Below are positions 1 through 11,018 of a stretch of 64,000 bases of DNA, piece after piece. The DNA comes from an uncultured Bacilli bacterium (GTDB taxonomy: Bacteria > Bacillota_I > Bacilli_A > RF39 > UBA660). The notes under the pieces were generated by a model. It was not told the origin of the DNA and made no database searches. It worked only from the letters and a program-made list of their open reading frames with translations. Position 1 is the stretch's first letter, and each line of letters starts with the position of its first letter. The DNA lies in NCBI GenBank assembly GCA_910589375.1, contig CAJUTK010000002.1, positions 62,001 to 126,000 of the forward strand, written 5' to 3'. A program made the position numbers and the translations under genes.

Positions 1-82
1 GGATGAAAATCTTAATTATCCTACCGAGGACTTAATTTAATTAAGAAACTCTAAAGTCCCTGCGGTAAGTGGGGACTTTTTT
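1..82 (+). promoter_or_regulatory. L10-type ribosomal protein leader with attenuator (5' part outside window)
   Basis: The sequence CTACCGAGGACTTAAT at 21-36 resembles the conserved part of the Firmicutes L10 leader, which is bound by the L10-L12 complex. It is followed by a hairpin (AAAGTCCC 53-60 with GGGACTTT 72-79) running into a T tract at 77-82, just before the rplJ ribosome binding site. I infer autogenous attenuation of rplJ-rplL. The upstream half and the promoter lie outside the window. Confidence 0.7.
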
Positions 83-113
83 AACGGTATTACACAAGAT
101 AAGGAGGTGTAAT

Positions 114-608
114 ATGGCTAATCAAAAAATACTAGATCAAAAACAAGCAGTAATTGATGAAATCGTAGAAAATGTAAAAAATTCTAGTTCTTTCATTTTT
201 ATGGAGAACCATGGACTTACTGTTGCTGAAACAATGGAATTAAGAAGAGCTCTTAAGGAAAGTGGTTCAGAACTAAAAATTTACAAAAATACGTTAGTAA
301 ATCGTGCATTAACTTCTATGGATATCAATTTATCTGATGAATTAAATGGTCCAAAGGTTGTAGCATTTGGTAAAGATGCAATTGAACCAATTAAGGCTGT
401 TGCTAAATTCGCAGAGAAACATCCTAACTTAGAATTAAAATTAGGACTTGTTGATGGTGAAGTTACTGATCTAGCAACTTTAAAGAAATTGGCTACTATC
501 CCATCAAGAGAGGGATTACTTACAATGTTTGCTGGTGGTTTAATGGGTATTGCAAGAGATTTCGCAATATGCTTAGACTTACATGCTAAAAATTTAGAAG
601 AAAAATAA
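114..608 (+). CDS. rplJ: 50S ribosomal protein L10
   Basis: 164-residue L10, the base of the ribosomal stalk that carries L7/L12 dimers on 23S rRNA. The ATG at 114 is chosen over an upstream in-frame start at 69 because AAGGAGGTG lies at 101-109 and the protein then begins MANQKILDQK, as in L10 homologues. The earlier start would lie inside the leader hairpin. The C-terminal helix that binds L12 ends in LHAKNLEEK. It is followed after 27 bases by rplL and is probably co-transcribed under leader control. Confidence 0.96.
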   Translation: MANQKILDQKQAVIDEIVENVKNSSSFIFMENHGLTVAETMELRRALKESGSELKIYKNTLVNRALTSMDINLSDELNGPKVVAFGKDAIEPIKAVAKFAEKHPNLELKLGLVDGEVTDLATLKKLATIPSREGLLTMFAGGLMGIARDFAICLDLHAKNLEEK

Positions 609-635
609 AAATGAAAAATTAAAGGAGGAAATAAA

Positions 636-1010
636 ATGGCAAAATTAAGCGCACAAGAAATTATTGATTCTTTAAAAGAAATGACACTTTTAGAGATTAA
701 AGAAGTAGTAGATTTAATGAAAGAGGAATTTGGTGTTGACCCATCTGCAGTAGCAGTAGCTGCACCAGCTGCAGGTGGAGCTGCAGCAGCTGAAGAAGGA
801 CCTTCTTCAGTAGACGTAGTATTAGCAAGTGCTGGTGCTAACAAGATTAACGTTATCAAGATTATTAAAGAAATCACTGGATTAGGGTTAGGTGAATCTA
901 AGGCAATCGCTGATAACGGTGGCGTTGTTAAAGAAAAAGTTTCTATGGATGAAGCTAATGAAATGAAAGCTAAATTTGAAGAAGCTGGCGCTACTATCGA
1001 ATTAAAATAG
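636..1010 (+). CDS. rplL: 50S ribosomal protein L7/L12
   Basis: 124-residue stalk protein that recruits translational GTPases. It has the N-terminal dimerisation helix (residues 1-36), an Ala/Gly-rich flexible hinge (about 38-55) and the globular C-terminal domain with the conserved GLGLGESKAI segment. A strong site (AAAGGAGG, 620-627) precedes the ATG. The gene ends at an intrinsic terminator, so the next gene and rpoB need read-through or their own promoters. Length and composition are typical. Confidence 0.97.
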   Translation: MAKLSAQEIIDSLKEMTLLEIKEVVDLMKEEFGVDPSAVAVAAPAAGGAAAAEEGPSSVDVVLASAGANKINVIKIIKEITGLGLGESKAIADNGGVVKEKVSMDEANEMKAKFEEAGATIELK

Positions 1011-1030
1011 TTTATTATAAAAAGTGGTTT

Positions 1031-1069
1031 AGCCTGTGCCGTTTTTGGCACGGGCTTTCACCGTTTTTT
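1031..1069 (+). terminator. Rho-independent terminator after rplL
   Basis: AGCCTGTGCC (1031-1040) pairs with GGCACGGGCT (1047-1056) with one G-U pair. A T-rich tract follows at 1064-1069. Partial read-through would feed the methyltransferase and rpoB. Confidence 0.8.
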
Positions 1070-1091
1070 AAAGAGTAGTAGGAGTGATATC

Positions 1092-1676
1092 ATGTCTCAT
1101 TATTTTATGAACGATGATTCTATTGCAAGTGAAGAAAAAGTAACGAAAGCAATGATTCAAGGACAACTATTTACTTTTTGGACAGATTATAATGTATTTT
1201 CTAAAAACGGCCTTGATTTTGGAACTAGGACACTTTTAGAAAGTATAGATATAAATAGTTTAAAAGGGAAAGTATTAGATTTTGGTTGTGGATATGGTCC
1301 TATCGGAATATTCTTAGCTAAAAACAATTTAGAAGTAGATATGATAGATGTTAATTTACGAGCACTGAATCTAGCTAAAAAGAATGCTTCTGTTAATGGG
1401 GTAAACGTTTCTATTTTTGAAAGCGATATCTATTCCAATGTTACAGAAAAGTATGATTATATCATTACGAATCCACCCATTCGAGTAGGAAAAAAGATAC
1501 TATATGAAATCTTAATAGGAGCTAAAGCACATTTAAAGAAAGATGGTACATTAATCTTTGTTATTAACAAGGATCAAGGTGCAAAATCAGTGGCTAGAGA
1601 TATGGAAGAATTTTATCAAGTGGATATATTAGAAAAAAATAAAGGTTTTTATGTAATTGCTTGCAAAATCCGTTGA
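1092..1676 (+). CDS. RsmC-like class I SAM-dependent methyltransferase
   Basis: 194 residues with the SAM-binding motif I VLDFGCGYGPIG (about residues 60-71) and the catalytic NPP motif (127-129, in TNPPIRVG). The latter is typical of RsmC-type guanine-N2 rRNA methyltransferases. Position between rplL and rpoB matches YbxB in Bacillus. RNA substrate is inferred from family and context. Only the catalytic C-terminal half of enterobacterial RsmC is represented, as usual in Firmicutes. Its TGA stop (1674-1676) lies inside the -35 hexamer of the rpoB promoter. Confidence 0.85.
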   Translation: MSHYFMNDDSIASEEKVTKAMIQGQLFTFWTDYNVFSKNGLDFGTRTLLESIDINSLKGKVLDFGCGYGPIGIFLAKNNLEVDMIDVNLRALNLAKKNASVNGVNVSIFESDIYSNVTEKYDYIITNPPIRVGKKILYEILIGAKAHLKKDGTLIFVINKDQGAKSVARDMEEFYQVDILEKNKGFYVIACKIR

Positions 1677-1701
1677 CAATTTGAACAGTGTTTGGTAAAA
1701 T
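1673..1701 (+). promoter_or_regulatory. Sigma-A promoter for rpoBC
   Basis: TTGACA at 1673-1678 and TAAAAT at 1696-1701 are separated by 17 bases. The -35 box overlaps the last codons of the upstream methyltransferase gene. Predicted transcript start is near 1708, about 65 bases before the rpoB start. Confidence 0.8.
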
Positions 1702-1772
1702 TATAAATTGGTGGCATGTATTATTCTGCCTAATACGTGCATTCTAAAAAATTTAGTTTATGGGGTGAAAAA

Positions 1773-4700
1773 GTGGCTTATACAGTTAAAAAATACGGGG
1801 ATTACCGTGAAAGAAGAAGTTATGCAAAAACTAAAAATGCAATTGAATTGAACAATTTGTTAGAGATTCAAAAAAAGTCATACGATTGGTTTATGACAGA
1901 AGGAATTAATGAAGTATTTGAAGATATTTTTCCAGTAGAGAGTTTTACTGGTAATTTGACGTTAGAGTTTGGAGAGTACTCGTTTGAAGAGCCAAGATAT
2001 TCCATTAAGGGTTGCAAAGATCGTTATGCGACATATGCAGCTCCTTTAAAAGTGCAAGCAAGATTATTCAATCATGAAACAGGGGAAGTAAAAGAGCAAG
2101 AAATTTATTTGGGGGACATGCCTATTATGACAGAAAGTGGAACTTTCGTTATCAATGGTGCAGAACGTGTTATTGTGTCACAATTAGTTCGTTCTCCTAG
2201 TGCTTATTATGGAAAAGATATTGATAAGAAAAATGGTAAGCTTATTATTACTTCTCAAATTATTCCAACACGTGGTACTTGGTTGGAGTATGAAACAGAT
2301 GCAAGAGATGTTATCTATGTACGTATTGACCGTACTCGTAAAGTGCCAGTAACAACTTTACTTAGAGCATTAGGTTTATCTAATGATGCAGATATCTATG
2401 ATTTATTTGGAGAAGATGAATATCTTACTCGTACTATTGAGAAAGATGCAAATAAGAATACAGACGAATCTTTAATTGATATCCATTCTAAATTAAGACC
2501 AGGTGAACCATCTACTTTAGATAGTGCTAAGAACCAATTAATTTCAAGATTCTTTGATTCTTTCCGTTATGATTTAGCGAAAGTAGGTCGTTACAAATTT
2601 AATAAAAAATTAAATGTAACAGAAAGATTACTAGGCTGCAAACTAGCAGAAACTATTAAAGTTGGAAAAGAGACTATTGCAGAAGCTGGAGATGTTGTAA
2701 CAAAAGATTTATTAGAAAAATTAAAGCCAGTTTTTGAATCAGGATATGGTGTTAGAGAATCTTTAATCAATGAAGAATTAGATAGTTATAACAAAGTACA
2801 AGTAGTACATGTTTATTCTAATACTAATCCAGATAAGATTGTTCCAATAATTGGAAATGATCAAACATTAGATTTAAAGAGATTAACTATCTCAGATGTA
2901 TATGCAACAATTTCTTACTACTTAAATTTACATGATGGTATTGGTAATTTTGATGAAATTGATCACTTATCTAATCGTCGTGTACGTCAAGTAGGAGAAT
3001 TATTACAAAACCAATTCCGTGTTGGTATTAGTCGTATTGAAAGAGTAATCCGTGATAGAATGTCTACACAGGATATTGCAGAAGTAACTCCAAAAACATT
3101 AATCAATATTAGACCATTAACAGCTGCTATTAAAGAATTCTTTGGAAGTAGTCAGTTATCACAATTCATGGATCAGACAAACCCAGTAGCAGAGTTAGCG
3201 AATAAACGTCGTTTATCTTCTCTAGGACCTGGTGGGTTATCAAGAGATCGTGCTGGTATGGAAGTACGTGACGTTAACCCATCTCACTATGGAAGACTTT
3301 GTCCAATTGAATCTCCAGAAGGACCAAACATTGGACTTATTACAGCTTTAGCAAGTTACGCTAAAATTAATGAATATGGATTTATTATGACTCCATATCG
3401 TAAAGTAATTGACGGTAAATTAACAGATGAGATTGTCTATATGACAGCTGATGAAGAATTGGATTATCACATTTCTCAGGCTACTGTTAAGCTTACAGAT
3501 GATGAAAAATTTGCAGATGAACGTGTTCCAGTACGTTATCGTGGTGAGAACATTATCATTCCATCAAAAGATGTTGATTATATGGACGTATCTAGTCAAC
3601 AAGTTGTATCTATTACAACAGCTGGTATTCCATTCTTGGAACACGATGATGGAAAACGTGCCCTAATGGGTTCTAACATGCAACGTCAGGCTATTCCATT
3701 ATTAAAAGCAGAAGCTCCAATCGTTGGAACTGGAATTGAAGCCATTTCCGCTCGTGATAGTGGTGCTGTTATCATTGCAAAAGGTGATGGTATCGTTGAC
3801 TATGTAGATTCTAGAAAAATATTAATTAAGACAAAAGGTGGAACAGATACATATTACTTAAATGGATTTGACCGTAGTAATGCTGGAACTTGTTATCACC
3901 AAGTACCTATCGTTAGAGTAGGAGATACTGTACATAAAGATCAAGTTATTGCTGATGGTCCAAGTACAGAACATGGAGAAATGGCATTAGGTAAAAACGT
4001 TCGTGTAGCATTCATGAACTTCAATGGATATAACTATGAGGATGCCGTTATCTTAAATGAGAGATTAGTAAGAGATGATGTCTATACTTCTATTCATATT
4101 CAAGATTACCAAATTGAATGTCGTGATACGAAGTTAGGACCTGAAGAATTTACAAGAGATATTCCAAACGTAAGTGAGGAAAATCGTAAGAACTTAGATG
4201 AAAATGGTATCATTGCAATTGGAACAGAAGTAAGAGACGATGATATCTTAGTAGGTAAAGTTACTCCAAAAGGAATGGCTGAACTTACATCAGAAGAAAA
4301 ATTATTACACGCAATCTTTGGTGAAAAGACTCGTGAAGTTCGTGATACTTCTCTACGTGTACCACATGGTGGTGGCGGAATTGTTCACGACATTAAAGTA
4401 TTTACAAAAGAAGATACAGACGAACTTCCTGCTGGTGTATCTAAAATTATTCGTGTTTATATCGCACAAAAACGTAAGATTACAGTAGGAGATAAAATGG
4501 CTGGACGTCATGGTAATAAAGGTGTTATTTCCCTAGTATTACCAAGTGAAGATATGCCATATACAGCTGATGGTGAACCAATTGATATTTTACTTAACCC
4601 ACTTGGAGTTCCATCTCGTATGAACATTGGACAGATTCTAGAAATGCATTTAGGTGCCGCCGCTAAAGAATTAGGTATCTATGTAGCAACCCCAGTATTT

Positions 4701-5453
4701 AGTGGTGCTACTCGTGAAGAAATTATTGATTCTTTAAAAGAAGCAAACTTAGATGAAGATGGAAAGATGGTACTATACGATGGACGTACTGGTGAACCAT
4801 TTGATCACCGTATCAGTGTAGGTATCATGTATATGATTAAACTACACCACATGGTTGATGATAAATTACATGCTCGTTCAACAGGACCATACTCAATGGT
4901 TACTCAACAACCATTAGGTGGTAAAGCACAATTTGGTGGACAGAGATTTGGAGAAATGGAAGTTTGGGCACTTTATGCATATGGAGCTTCTCATGTACTT
5001 CAAGAAATGATGACTATTAAATCAGACGATGTTGTTGGACGTGTTAAAGTATATGAATCTCTAGTTAAGGGAACCCCAATACCAAAATCTGGTATCCCAG
5101 AATCATTTAGAGTATTAATTAAAGAGTTCCAAGCTTTAGGACTTGATATTAATGTATTAAATGAATATGGAAGATTTGTAGACTTAAAAGAATTAGAAGA
5201 AAATGATAAAGATATGTATGCTAGTGAAGAAGCACCAGAGGAAAAAGTAGAATCTACTTTAGTAACAGATGAATCTAAAGAAGAAATGTTTGAAGATTAT
5301 CAAGATGATTTTGCTGAAGAAGATTATGAAGATATCGATGAAGAGATAGCATATGAAGATGAAGAAGAGGATGAGTTTGAAGATGATATGGATGAAGAGG
5401 ATTTCGACCTATCAGATGAGGACTTAAAAGATTTGGAAGGGGATGAGCAATAA
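1773..5453 (+). CDS. rpoB: DNA-directed RNA polymerase subunit beta
   Basis: 1226-residue beta subunit of the core polymerase. I take the GTG at 1773, not the ATG at 1737, because GGGGTGA lies at 1762-1768 and the protein then starts like Bacillus RpoB ([13 protein letters not shown]). The rifampicin-pocket segment and AGRHGNKG (about residue 909, near the active centre) are intact. The odd part is the C terminus: from about residue 1148 to the end it is a long Asp/Glu-rich tail. The stop codon overlaps the rpoC start by one base (TAATG), implying translational coupling. Confidence 0.97.
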   Translation: MAYTVKKYGDYRERRSYAKTKNAIELNNLLEIQKKSYDWFMTEGINEVFEDIFPVESFTGNLTLEFGEYSFEEPRYSIKGCKDRYATYAAPLKVQARLFNHETGEVKEQEIYLGDMPIMTESGTFVINGAERVIVSQLVRSPSAYYGKDIDKKNGKLIITSQIIPTRGTWLEYETDARDVIYVRIDRTRKVPVTTLLRALGLSNDADIYDLFGEDEYLTRTIEKDANKNTDESLIDIHSKLRPGEPSTLDSAKNQLISRFFDSFRYDLAKVGRYKFNKKLNVTERLLGCKLAETIKVGKETIAEAGDVVTKDLLEKLKPVFESGYGVRESLINEELDSYNKVQVVHVYSNTNPDKIVPIIGNDQTLDLKRLTISDVYATISYYLNLHDGIGNFDEIDHLSNRRVRQVGELLQNQFRVGISRIERVIRDRMSTQDIAEVTPKTLINIRPLTAAIKEFFGSSQLSQFMDQTNPVAELANKRRLSSLGPGGLSRDRAGMEVRDVNPSHYGRLCPIESPEGPNIGLITALASYAKINEYGFIMTPYRKVIDGKLTDEIVYMTADEELDYHISQATVKLTDDEKFADERVPVRYRGENIIIPSKDVDYMDVSSQQVVSITTAGIPFLEHDDGKRALMGSNMQRQAIPLLKAEAPIVGTGIEAISARDSGAVIIAKGDGIVDYVDSRKILIKTKGGTDTYYLNGFDRSNAGTCYHQVPIVRVGDTVHKDQVIADGPSTEHGEMALGKNVRVAFMNFNGYNYEDAVILNERLVRDDVYTSIHIQDYQIECRDTKLGPEEFTRDIPNVSEENRKNLDENGIIAIGTEVRDDDILVGKVTPKGMAELTSEEKLLHAIFGEKTREVRDTSLRVPHGGGGIVHDIKVFTKEDTDELPAGVSKIIRVYIAQKRKITVGDKMAGRHGNKGVISLVLPSEDMPYTADGEPIDILLNPLGVPSRMNIGQILEMHLGAAAKELGIYVATPVFSGATREEIIDSLKEANLDEDGKMVLYDGRTGEPFDHRISVGIMYMIKLHHMVDDKLHARSTGPYSMVTQQPLGGKAQFGGQRFGEMEVWALYAYGASHVLQEMMTIKSDDVVGRVKVYESLVKGTPIPKSGIPESFRVLIKEFQALGLDINVLNEYGRFVDLKELEENDKDMYASEEAPEEKVESTLVTDESKEEMFEDYQDDFAEEDYEDIDEEIAYEDEEEDEFEDDMDEEDFDLSDEDLKDLEGDEQ

Positions 5454-8400
5454 TGGATGTAAATAGTTTTGAAGGATTAAAAATCAGTATTGCTTCTCCA
5501 GAAAAAATTCGTTCATGGTCTTATGGTGAAGTAAAGAAAGCAGAAACAATTAACTATCGTACTTTAAAACCTGAAAGAGATGGTTTATTCTGTGAGAAAA
5601 TTTTTGGACCAACGAAAGATTTTGAATGTTCTTGTGGAAAATACAAGAGATTACGTTATAAAAATATTGTATGTGATAGATGTGGAGTAGAAGTAACTCG
5701 TTCTAAGGTACGTCGTGAGCGTATGGGACACATTGAACTTGCTACTCCAGTGTCTCACATCTGGTTCTTTAAAGGTGTTCCATCTCGTATGGGATTAGTA
5801 CTTGATATGAGCCCAAGAGATCTAGAAGAGGTATTATACTTCGTATCTTACGTAGTATTAGATCCAGGACCAGCTCCTTTAGAGAAAAAACAAACTATTA
5901 GCGATAAAGAGTATCGTGCTTACTATGAAAAGTATGGAAATGCTTTCCGTGTAGGTATGGGTGCTGAAGCTATTAAAGAATTATTAATGGATGTTGATTT
6001 ACAAAAAGAAGTAGATCAAATTAAAGAAGAAATAGAACAAATTAAAGATTCTTCTAGTCAAAAACGTATTCGTTTAATTAAGCGTTTAGATATCTTAGAT
6101 GCGTTCTTAGAATCAGGTAATAAACCAGAGTGGATGATTTTAGATGCACTTCCAGTTATTCCACCAGAACTTCGTCCAATGATTCAACTAGATGGTGGTA
6201 GATTTGCAACTTCTGATTTAAATGATTTATATAGACGTGTTATTAACCGTAACAACCGTTTAAAGAAATTAATGGAGTTAGGAGCACCTTCTATCATTAT
6301 TCAAAATGAAAAACGTATGTTACAAGAGGCTGTAGATGCTCTATTTGATAACGGAAGACGTGGACGTAATATTACTGGTGCTGGTAATAGACCATTAAAA
6401 TCATTAAGTAGCATGTTAAAGGGTAAACAAGGACGTTTCCGTCAAAATTTACTTGGTAAACGTGTTGACTATTCAGGACGTTCTGTTATCGTTGTTGGAC
6501 CAAGCTTAAAGATGTATGAATGTGGTATTCCAAAAGAAATGGCTTTAGAGTTATTTAAACCACATGTTATTAATGGTTTAGTTCAAAAAGAAATTGCAAG
6601 CAATATTAAAGCTGCTAAGAAGATGATTGAAAATCAAGATGAGCGTGTATGGGATGTTGTAGAAGAGAAAATCAAAGAATATCCGGTTATGTTAAACCGT
6701 GCACCAACTCTACATAGACTTGGTATTCAAGCATTCGAACCAAAATTAATTGATGGACGTAGTATTCGTCTTCATCCACTTGTATGTGCAGCATTCAATG
6801 CCGACTTCGATGGAGACCAGATGGCTGTTCACGTACCTATTACAGAAGAAGCACAAGCAGAAGCTAGAATTCTTATGTTAGGTGCTAATAACATCTTAAA
6901 ACCATCTGATGGTAAACCAATCGTTACTCCAGGACAGGATATGGTATTAGGTAACTACTATATTACTATTGAAAAAGCTGGAGAGCCAGGAGAAGGAAGA
7001 GTATTCAAAAGCCCTGATGAAGCTTTAATGGCTTATGAGAGAAAAGAAATTACTCTTCATACAAGAATTGCGATTCCAGTTCGTGCCTTTAAGCACAAAG
7101 TATTCTTAGATAAATACATGGATAAATATTTAGTAACAACAGTTGGTAAAATTTTATTCAATGAGATTTTCCCAGATACTTTCCAATATATTAATGATGG
7201 TACAACAGAAAATATTGAAAAGATTACTCCTGCTAAATATTTATTAGAAAGAGGAACAAATATTCCTGAAGCTATTGCTAAGATGGAATTAGTTCCAGCA
7301 TTCGCAAAAGGAGTACTTACAAAATTAATCGCTCAAATCTATAAGCGTTATCAAACGACAGAAACTTCTATCATGCTTGATAAATTAAAAGATTTAGGAT
7401 TTAAATATTCTACTATTTCAGGAATTAGTATCGCTATTAGTGATATTAAACCTTCTAAACAAAAAGGTGAAATAGTAGCAGAAGCACAAAACATGGTTGA
7501 TACTGTTAATAAACAGTTCAAACGTGGTTTAATTACAGAAGATGAAAGATATCAAAAAGTTATCTCTATTTGGACAGAGGCCAAAGGAAAAGTTCAAAAA
7601 GAACTTGAACAAATGGTTAAAGAAGATAGCGAAAATCCAATCTGTATCATGATGACTTCTAAGGCTCGTGGTGATATGGGTTCTTATACACAATTAGTTG
7701 GTATGCGTGGATTATTCGGTAAACCAAATGGAAAATCAGAAGAAATCCCAGTTATTTCATCCTTCAGTGATGGAGTTACTATCAGTGAATTCTTCCTATC
7801 TACTCATGGTGCTCGTAAAGGAGCCGTTGATACGGCCTTAAAAACAGCCGATGCTGGATACTTAACTCGTCGTTTAGTTGATGTAGCGCAAGATATCATT
7901 GTTAAATCTGATGATTGTGGAACTGACAATGGTGTATTAGTAGAAGCATTTATCAATGAAAAAGATGGTACTGTAATTGAATCATTATATGATCGTATTG
8001 TAGGACGTTATACAAGTAAGAAGGTAGTAAATCCTGAAACAAAGGAAACTATTTGTGAGAAGGATACTTACATTACTGAGAACTTAGCAGATAAGATTAT
8101 TAATGCTGGTCTTACTCGTGTACCAATTCGTACTGTATTAACATGTAAAGAAGATCATGGTGTTTGTCGTAAATGTTACGGACGTAACTTAGCAACTGGA
8201 ACAGTGGTAGAAGAAGGAGAAGCTGTAGGAATTATGGCTGCTCAATCTATCGGTGAACCAGGTACTCAGTTAACCATGAGAACATTCAACACTGGTGGAG
8301 TTGCTGGAGACGATATTACACAAGGTTTACCTCGTGTTCAAGAGTTATTCGAATCTCGTAATCCAAAAGGAAAAGCAACTATTTCTGAAATCAATGGTGT

Positions 8401-9088
8401 TGTTAGTGAAATAGAAGAGGGTAATGGAAACTTTGTTGTTCACGTTAAAAATGATGTAGATACAAAGAAATATACTACTCACTATGGTGCAAAATTATGT
8501 GTTGAGGAAGGTCAAGATATAAAAGCAGGGGATAGAATTACATTTGGAGCTATTAATCCAAAAGAATTACTTGCTGTAACTGACCCAATTACTACACAAC
8601 AATATATTTTATTAGAAATTCAAAAAGTTTATCGTTCTCAAGGTGTTGATATCAGTGATAAACACGTTGAAATTATGGCTAAACGTATGATTTCTAAGAT
8701 TAAGATTATTAATTCTGGTGATTCTTACTTCTTACCAGGAACAATGGTAAATTATAATAAATTTACGGAGACTAACCAAAATTTAATTTTGGAAGGAAAA
8801 GTTCCTTCAAAAGGAGTTCCAGTATTACTAGGAATTACAAAAGCTTCTTTAGAGACAGATTCATTCTTATCAGCTGCATCATTCCAAGAGACGACAAGAA
8901 TCTTAACAGATGCTGCTATTCATGGAAAAGTAGATCACTTAGAAGGTTTAAAAGAAAATGTATTACTTGGTAAGTTAATTCCAGCTGGTACAGGATTTAG
9001 AAATTATAAGAAAGCTGAATATGATTTAGCACTTGATAATTTAAAAGAAGAACCATTAGAGGCTTTAGAACAAGAATTTGTAGACTAA
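5453..9088 (+). CDS. rpoC: DNA-directed RNA polymerase subunit beta'
   Basis: 1211-residue beta' subunit. The N-terminal zinc-binding cluster (CSCGKY...CDRCG, about residues 58-78), the catalytic Mg-binding NADFDGD (about 449-455) and the second zinc site ([13 protein letters not shown], about 897-909) are all present. Length is close to the usual size of about 1200 in Bacilli. The start overlaps the rpoB stop. A compact hairpin terminator follows immediately, so rpoBC ends here. Confidence 0.98.
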   Translation: MDVNSFEGLKISIASPEKIRSWSYGEVKKAETINYRTLKPERDGLFCEKIFGPTKDFECSCGKYKRLRYKNIVCDRCGVEVTRSKVRRERMGHIELATPVSHIWFFKGVPSRMGLVLDMSPRDLEEVLYFVSYVVLDPGPAPLEKKQTISDKEYRAYYEKYGNAFRVGMGAEAIKELLMDVDLQKEVDQIKEEIEQIKDSSSQKRIRLIKRLDILDAFLESGNKPEWMILDALPVIPPELRPMIQLDGGRFATSDLNDLYRRVINRNNRLKKLMELGAPSIIIQNEKRMLQEAVDALFDNGRRGRNITGAGNRPLKSLSSMLKGKQGRFRQNLLGKRVDYSGRSVIVVGPSLKMYECGIPKEMALELFKPHVINGLVQKEIASNIKAAKKMIENQDERVWDVVEEKIKEYPVMLNRAPTLHRLGIQAFEPKLIDGRSIRLHPLVCAAFNADFDGDQMAVHVPITEEAQAEARILMLGANNILKPSDGKPIVTPGQDMVLGNYYITIEKAGEPGEGRVFKSPDEALMAYERKEITLHTRIAIPVRAFKHKVFLDKYMDKYLVTTVGKILFNEIFPDTFQYINDGTTENIEKITPAKYLLERGTNIPEAIAKMELVPAFAKGVLTKLIAQIYKRYQTTETSIMLDKLKDLGFKYSTISGISIAISDIKPSKQKGEIVAEAQNMVDTVNKQFKRGLITEDERYQKVISIWTEAKGKVQKELEQMVKEDSENPICIMMTSKARGDMGSYTQLVGMRGLFGKPNGKSEEIPVISSFSDGVTISEFFLSTHGARKGAVDTALKTADAGYLTRRLVDVAQDIIVKSDDCGTDNGVLVEAFINEKDGTVIESLYDRIVGRYTSKKVVNPETKETICEKDTYITENLADKIINAGLTRVPIRTVLTCKEDHGVCRKCYGRNLATGTVVEEGEAVGIMAAQSIGEPGTQLTMRTFNTGGVAGDDITQGLPRVQELFESRNPKGKATISEINGVVSEIEEGNGNFVVHVKNDVDTKKYTTHYGAKLCVEEGQDIKAGDRITFGAINPKELLAVTDPITTQQYILLEIQKVYRSQGVDISDKHVEIMAKRMISKIKIINSGDSYFLPGTMVNYNKFTETNQNLILEGKVPSKGVPVLLGITKASLETDSFLSAASFQETTRILTDAAIHGKVDHLEGLKENVLLGKLIPAGTGFRNYKKAEYDLALDNLKEEPLEALEQEFVD

Positions 9089-9113
9089 AAGATTAGATTT
9101 CTAATCTTTTTTT
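9087..9113 (+). terminator. Rho-independent terminator after rpoC
   Basis: AAAAGATTAG (9087-9096) pairs with CTAATCTTTT (9101-9110), followed by further T residues. Confidence 0.85.
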
Positions 9114-9143
9114 CTTTTCCACTGTTTTTTTCTAGTACTTTTA

Positions 9144-9152
9144 TGATAAAAT
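9144..9152 (+). promoter_or_regulatory. Extended -10 promoter element (TGATAAAAT)
   Basis: TGATAAAAT lies 18 bases before the ATG at 9171. No good -35 hexamer is visible. Confidence 0.5.
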
Positions 9153-9170
9153 AATAACAGGGTGGTAAAT

Positions 9171-9959
9171 ATGAGTAAAAAAAGGGCACAGGTTTTAATA
9201 GAATTTTTAATTTCTGTTTTATCTTTTATTTATTTATGCGTAGATTTTTCTTTATTAGCACTTTTTATCTTTTTATTATCAATAGCGCAATTAATTCTTT
9301 TTAGAATTTCTATGGAAAAAACTCCAAGTTTAGAGTTCGAGGAAGAAGAACCTAAAATTATAGAGGAAGAAATTGAGGAAGAAGCAGAAGAAGAAATTAC
9401 GGAAGAGAATAATCTTAATTTTCCAGAAGATTTTGATGAAAAGGCTTTCGCTAAAGCTATGTTCTTATTATATAGAGAAATCCAAGTAGATTTCATGAAT
9501 TTTAGATATGAAAAGTTAATGACAAAATTGGGATTAGAAATGTATGAACAATTCTCTAAACAATTGAGACATTTAGAGGAAAGCGGTAGACAAGCTGTAA
9601 GAAATAATATAGAATTGCAGAAAATCCAAATCATGTCTTTTACTCAAGAGGAAAACTCTGATTTAGCGGTAGTTCACTTATCTGTATTAGAAGATAAGTA
9701 TATGAAAAAGGAAGAGGAACCAATGCGTTTAACTTCGGTAGGTGTGAGATATGAGAGTTGCTATGCTTTAACAGTCGTTAAAAATTATAAAAAAAGAATT
9801 ATTAAAAAGTGTAGCAATTGTGGAGAAAAAGTGCAGGGAAATCCGTTCATTTGTCCAAACTGTGAAAATATGTTACAAGAAAGTGTCGATGATTGGATTT
9901 TAAAAGATTTGAAGTTAGTGGCTAGTAAGTCATATTCTCAAACAAAAAAAGAATCTTAG
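9171..9959 (+). CDS. Membrane-anchored Tim44-like domain protein with C-terminal zinc ribbon
   Basis: 262 residues. ATG 9171 is preferred to GTG 9162 because the latter sits inside the AGGGTGG binding site. A hydrophobic N-terminal region (about 8-44, probably two spans) leads to a Glu-rich linker (about 52-74). A helical/beta domain of about 135 residues follows that looks like the Tim44-like fold, then a zinc ribbon (CSNCG...CPNC, about 213-236). Tim44-like assignment is by general resemblance only. Function is unknown, perhaps a membrane-tethered binding protein. Its stop codon lies in the loop of a bidirectional terminator and it overlaps the convergent gene by four bases. Confidence 0.6.
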   Translation: MSKKRAQVLIEFLISVLSFIYLCVDFSLLALFIFLLSIAQLILFRISMEKTPSLEFEEEEPKIIEEEIEEEAEEEITEENNLNFPEDFDEKAFAKAMFLLYREIQVDFMNFRYEKLMTKLGLEMYEQFSKQLRHLEESGRQAVRNNIELQKIQIMSFTQEENSDLAVVHLSVLEDKYMKKEEEPMRLTSVGVRYESCYALTVVKNYKKRIIKKCSNCGEKVQGNPFICPNCENMLQESVDDWILKDLKLVASKSYSQTKKES

Positions 9960-9969
9960 GATTCTTTTT
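9946..9969. terminator. Bidirectional terminator shared by convergent genes
   Basis: AAAAAGAATC (9946-9955) and GATTCTTTTT (9960-9969) form a perfect stem around a four-base loop. A and T tracts on the two sides let it work on both strands. The stop codons of both flanking genes lie within the hairpin. Confidence 0.8.
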
Positions 9970-10906
9970 CTTTTGGTTTTTTGCCTTGATAAGTATTGTT
10001 TTTTGCCATATATTTATCGATATCATTTAAAATGGTAACTTTTTTTATTAGCCAGCTAGGTTCTATTAGGTCTTCTACTTTTGGATCACCTGTTAACCTA
10101 TGAATCACAATTTCTGGTCTTAAACATTCTAACTGTTTACAGGTTATTTCAATGTATTTTTCCCTAGATAGGATAGGGAAGTGTTCTCTCTCATAAATAT
10201 TAGCTAATTTAGTATTTTTTAAAATAGATAGCATATGAATTTTAATCCCCTGTATGTCTAAAGTATTTAAATATTGGGCAGTTTCAATCATCATGCGTTC
10301 CGTTTCATAAGGTAGTCCATTAATAATATGAACAACCACATTGATATTTCGTTTTCTCAAGTTTTTTACCATTTTTTCAAAGCACTCTAAGGTATGGCAT
10401 CTATTGATAAAAATAGATGTTTTTTCATGTATGGTTTGAAGACCTAGTTCTACAACTAAATAGGTTCTCTTAGATAATTCTTCTAAATAATTTAAGCAAT
10501 CTTCAGTAATAGCATCAGGTCTTGTTGCAATGGCAAGCCCAATTACATTTGGAATATTTAGGACAGATTCATACATTTCTTTTAGTACAGAAAGGGGTGC
10601 ATAAGTATTGGTATGGGCTTGAAAGTAACCTATATATTTACTATTAGGCCATTTCTTTAACATAACACTTTTTACGTCTTCGAATTGTTCTAATAATGCT
10701 TTTTTTTGATTACCTGCATATTCTCCACTTCCTAAAGAAGAACAGTATATACATCCGCCTGTTCCAACTGTGCCGTCGATATTAGGGCATGTAAACCCTG
10801 CATTTAAACTTACCTTAAATACTTTAGAATGAAAAGTATGCTTATAAAAATAGTCTAATGTATGATACCTCTTATTACTATCCGAATAAGGAAAAGGATT
10901 GTTCAT
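9956..10906 (-). CDS. TIGR01212-family radical SAM protein (YtqA/YhcC-like)
   Basis: 316 residues. The cluster-binding pattern is C40-x11-C52-x2-C55 (in TCPNIDGTVGTGGCIYC), a spacing typical of the YtqA/YhcC family rather than CxxxCxxC. Downstream motifs such as VELGLQTIHEKT and HIINGLPYETERMM fit the radical SAM barrel. Members are Elp3-related, and a role in tRNA modification has been proposed for the Bacillus homologue. The substrate cannot be read here. A GGTGA site precedes the ATG on the minus strand. Confidence 0.85.
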   Translation of the reverse strand: MNNPFPYSDSNKRYHTLDYFYKHTFHSKVFKVSLNAGFTCPNIDGTVGTGGCIYCSSLGSGEYAGNQKKALLEQFEDVKSVMLKKWPNSKYIGYFQAHTNTYAPLSVLKEMYESVLNIPNVIGLAIATRPDAITEDCLNYLEELSKRTYLVVELGLQTIHEKTSIFINRCHTLECFEKMVKNLRKRNINVVVHIINGLPYETERMMIETAQYLNTLDIQGIKIHMLSILKNTKLANIYEREHFPILSREKYIEITCKQLECLRPEIVIHRLTGDPKVEDLIEPSWLIKKVTILNDIDKYMAKNNTYQGKKPKEKES

Positions 10907-10992
10907 AAAATCACCAAAAGTATTATAACATTTTTAGAAAAATAAAAAAATGGTGAAATTTGTAAGAAACGTCAGACAATGTTCTCTTTTTT

Positions 10993-11001
10993 TGTTATAA
11001 T
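10993..11001 (+). promoter_or_regulatory. Extended -10 promoter (TGTTATAAT)
   Basis: TGTTATAAT lies 17 bases upstream of the ATG at 11019. The -35 region (CAGACA, 10973-10978, 17-base spacer) matches the consensus poorly. Confidence 0.6.
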
Positions 11002-11018
11002 GATTATGGAGGTAAAGT

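Noticed and set aside
281..1051. Long open frame on the minus strand opposite rplJ-rplL
   Set aside because: It exists because of codon bias in the ribosomal protein genes on the other strand. It has no ribosome site or recognisable protein.
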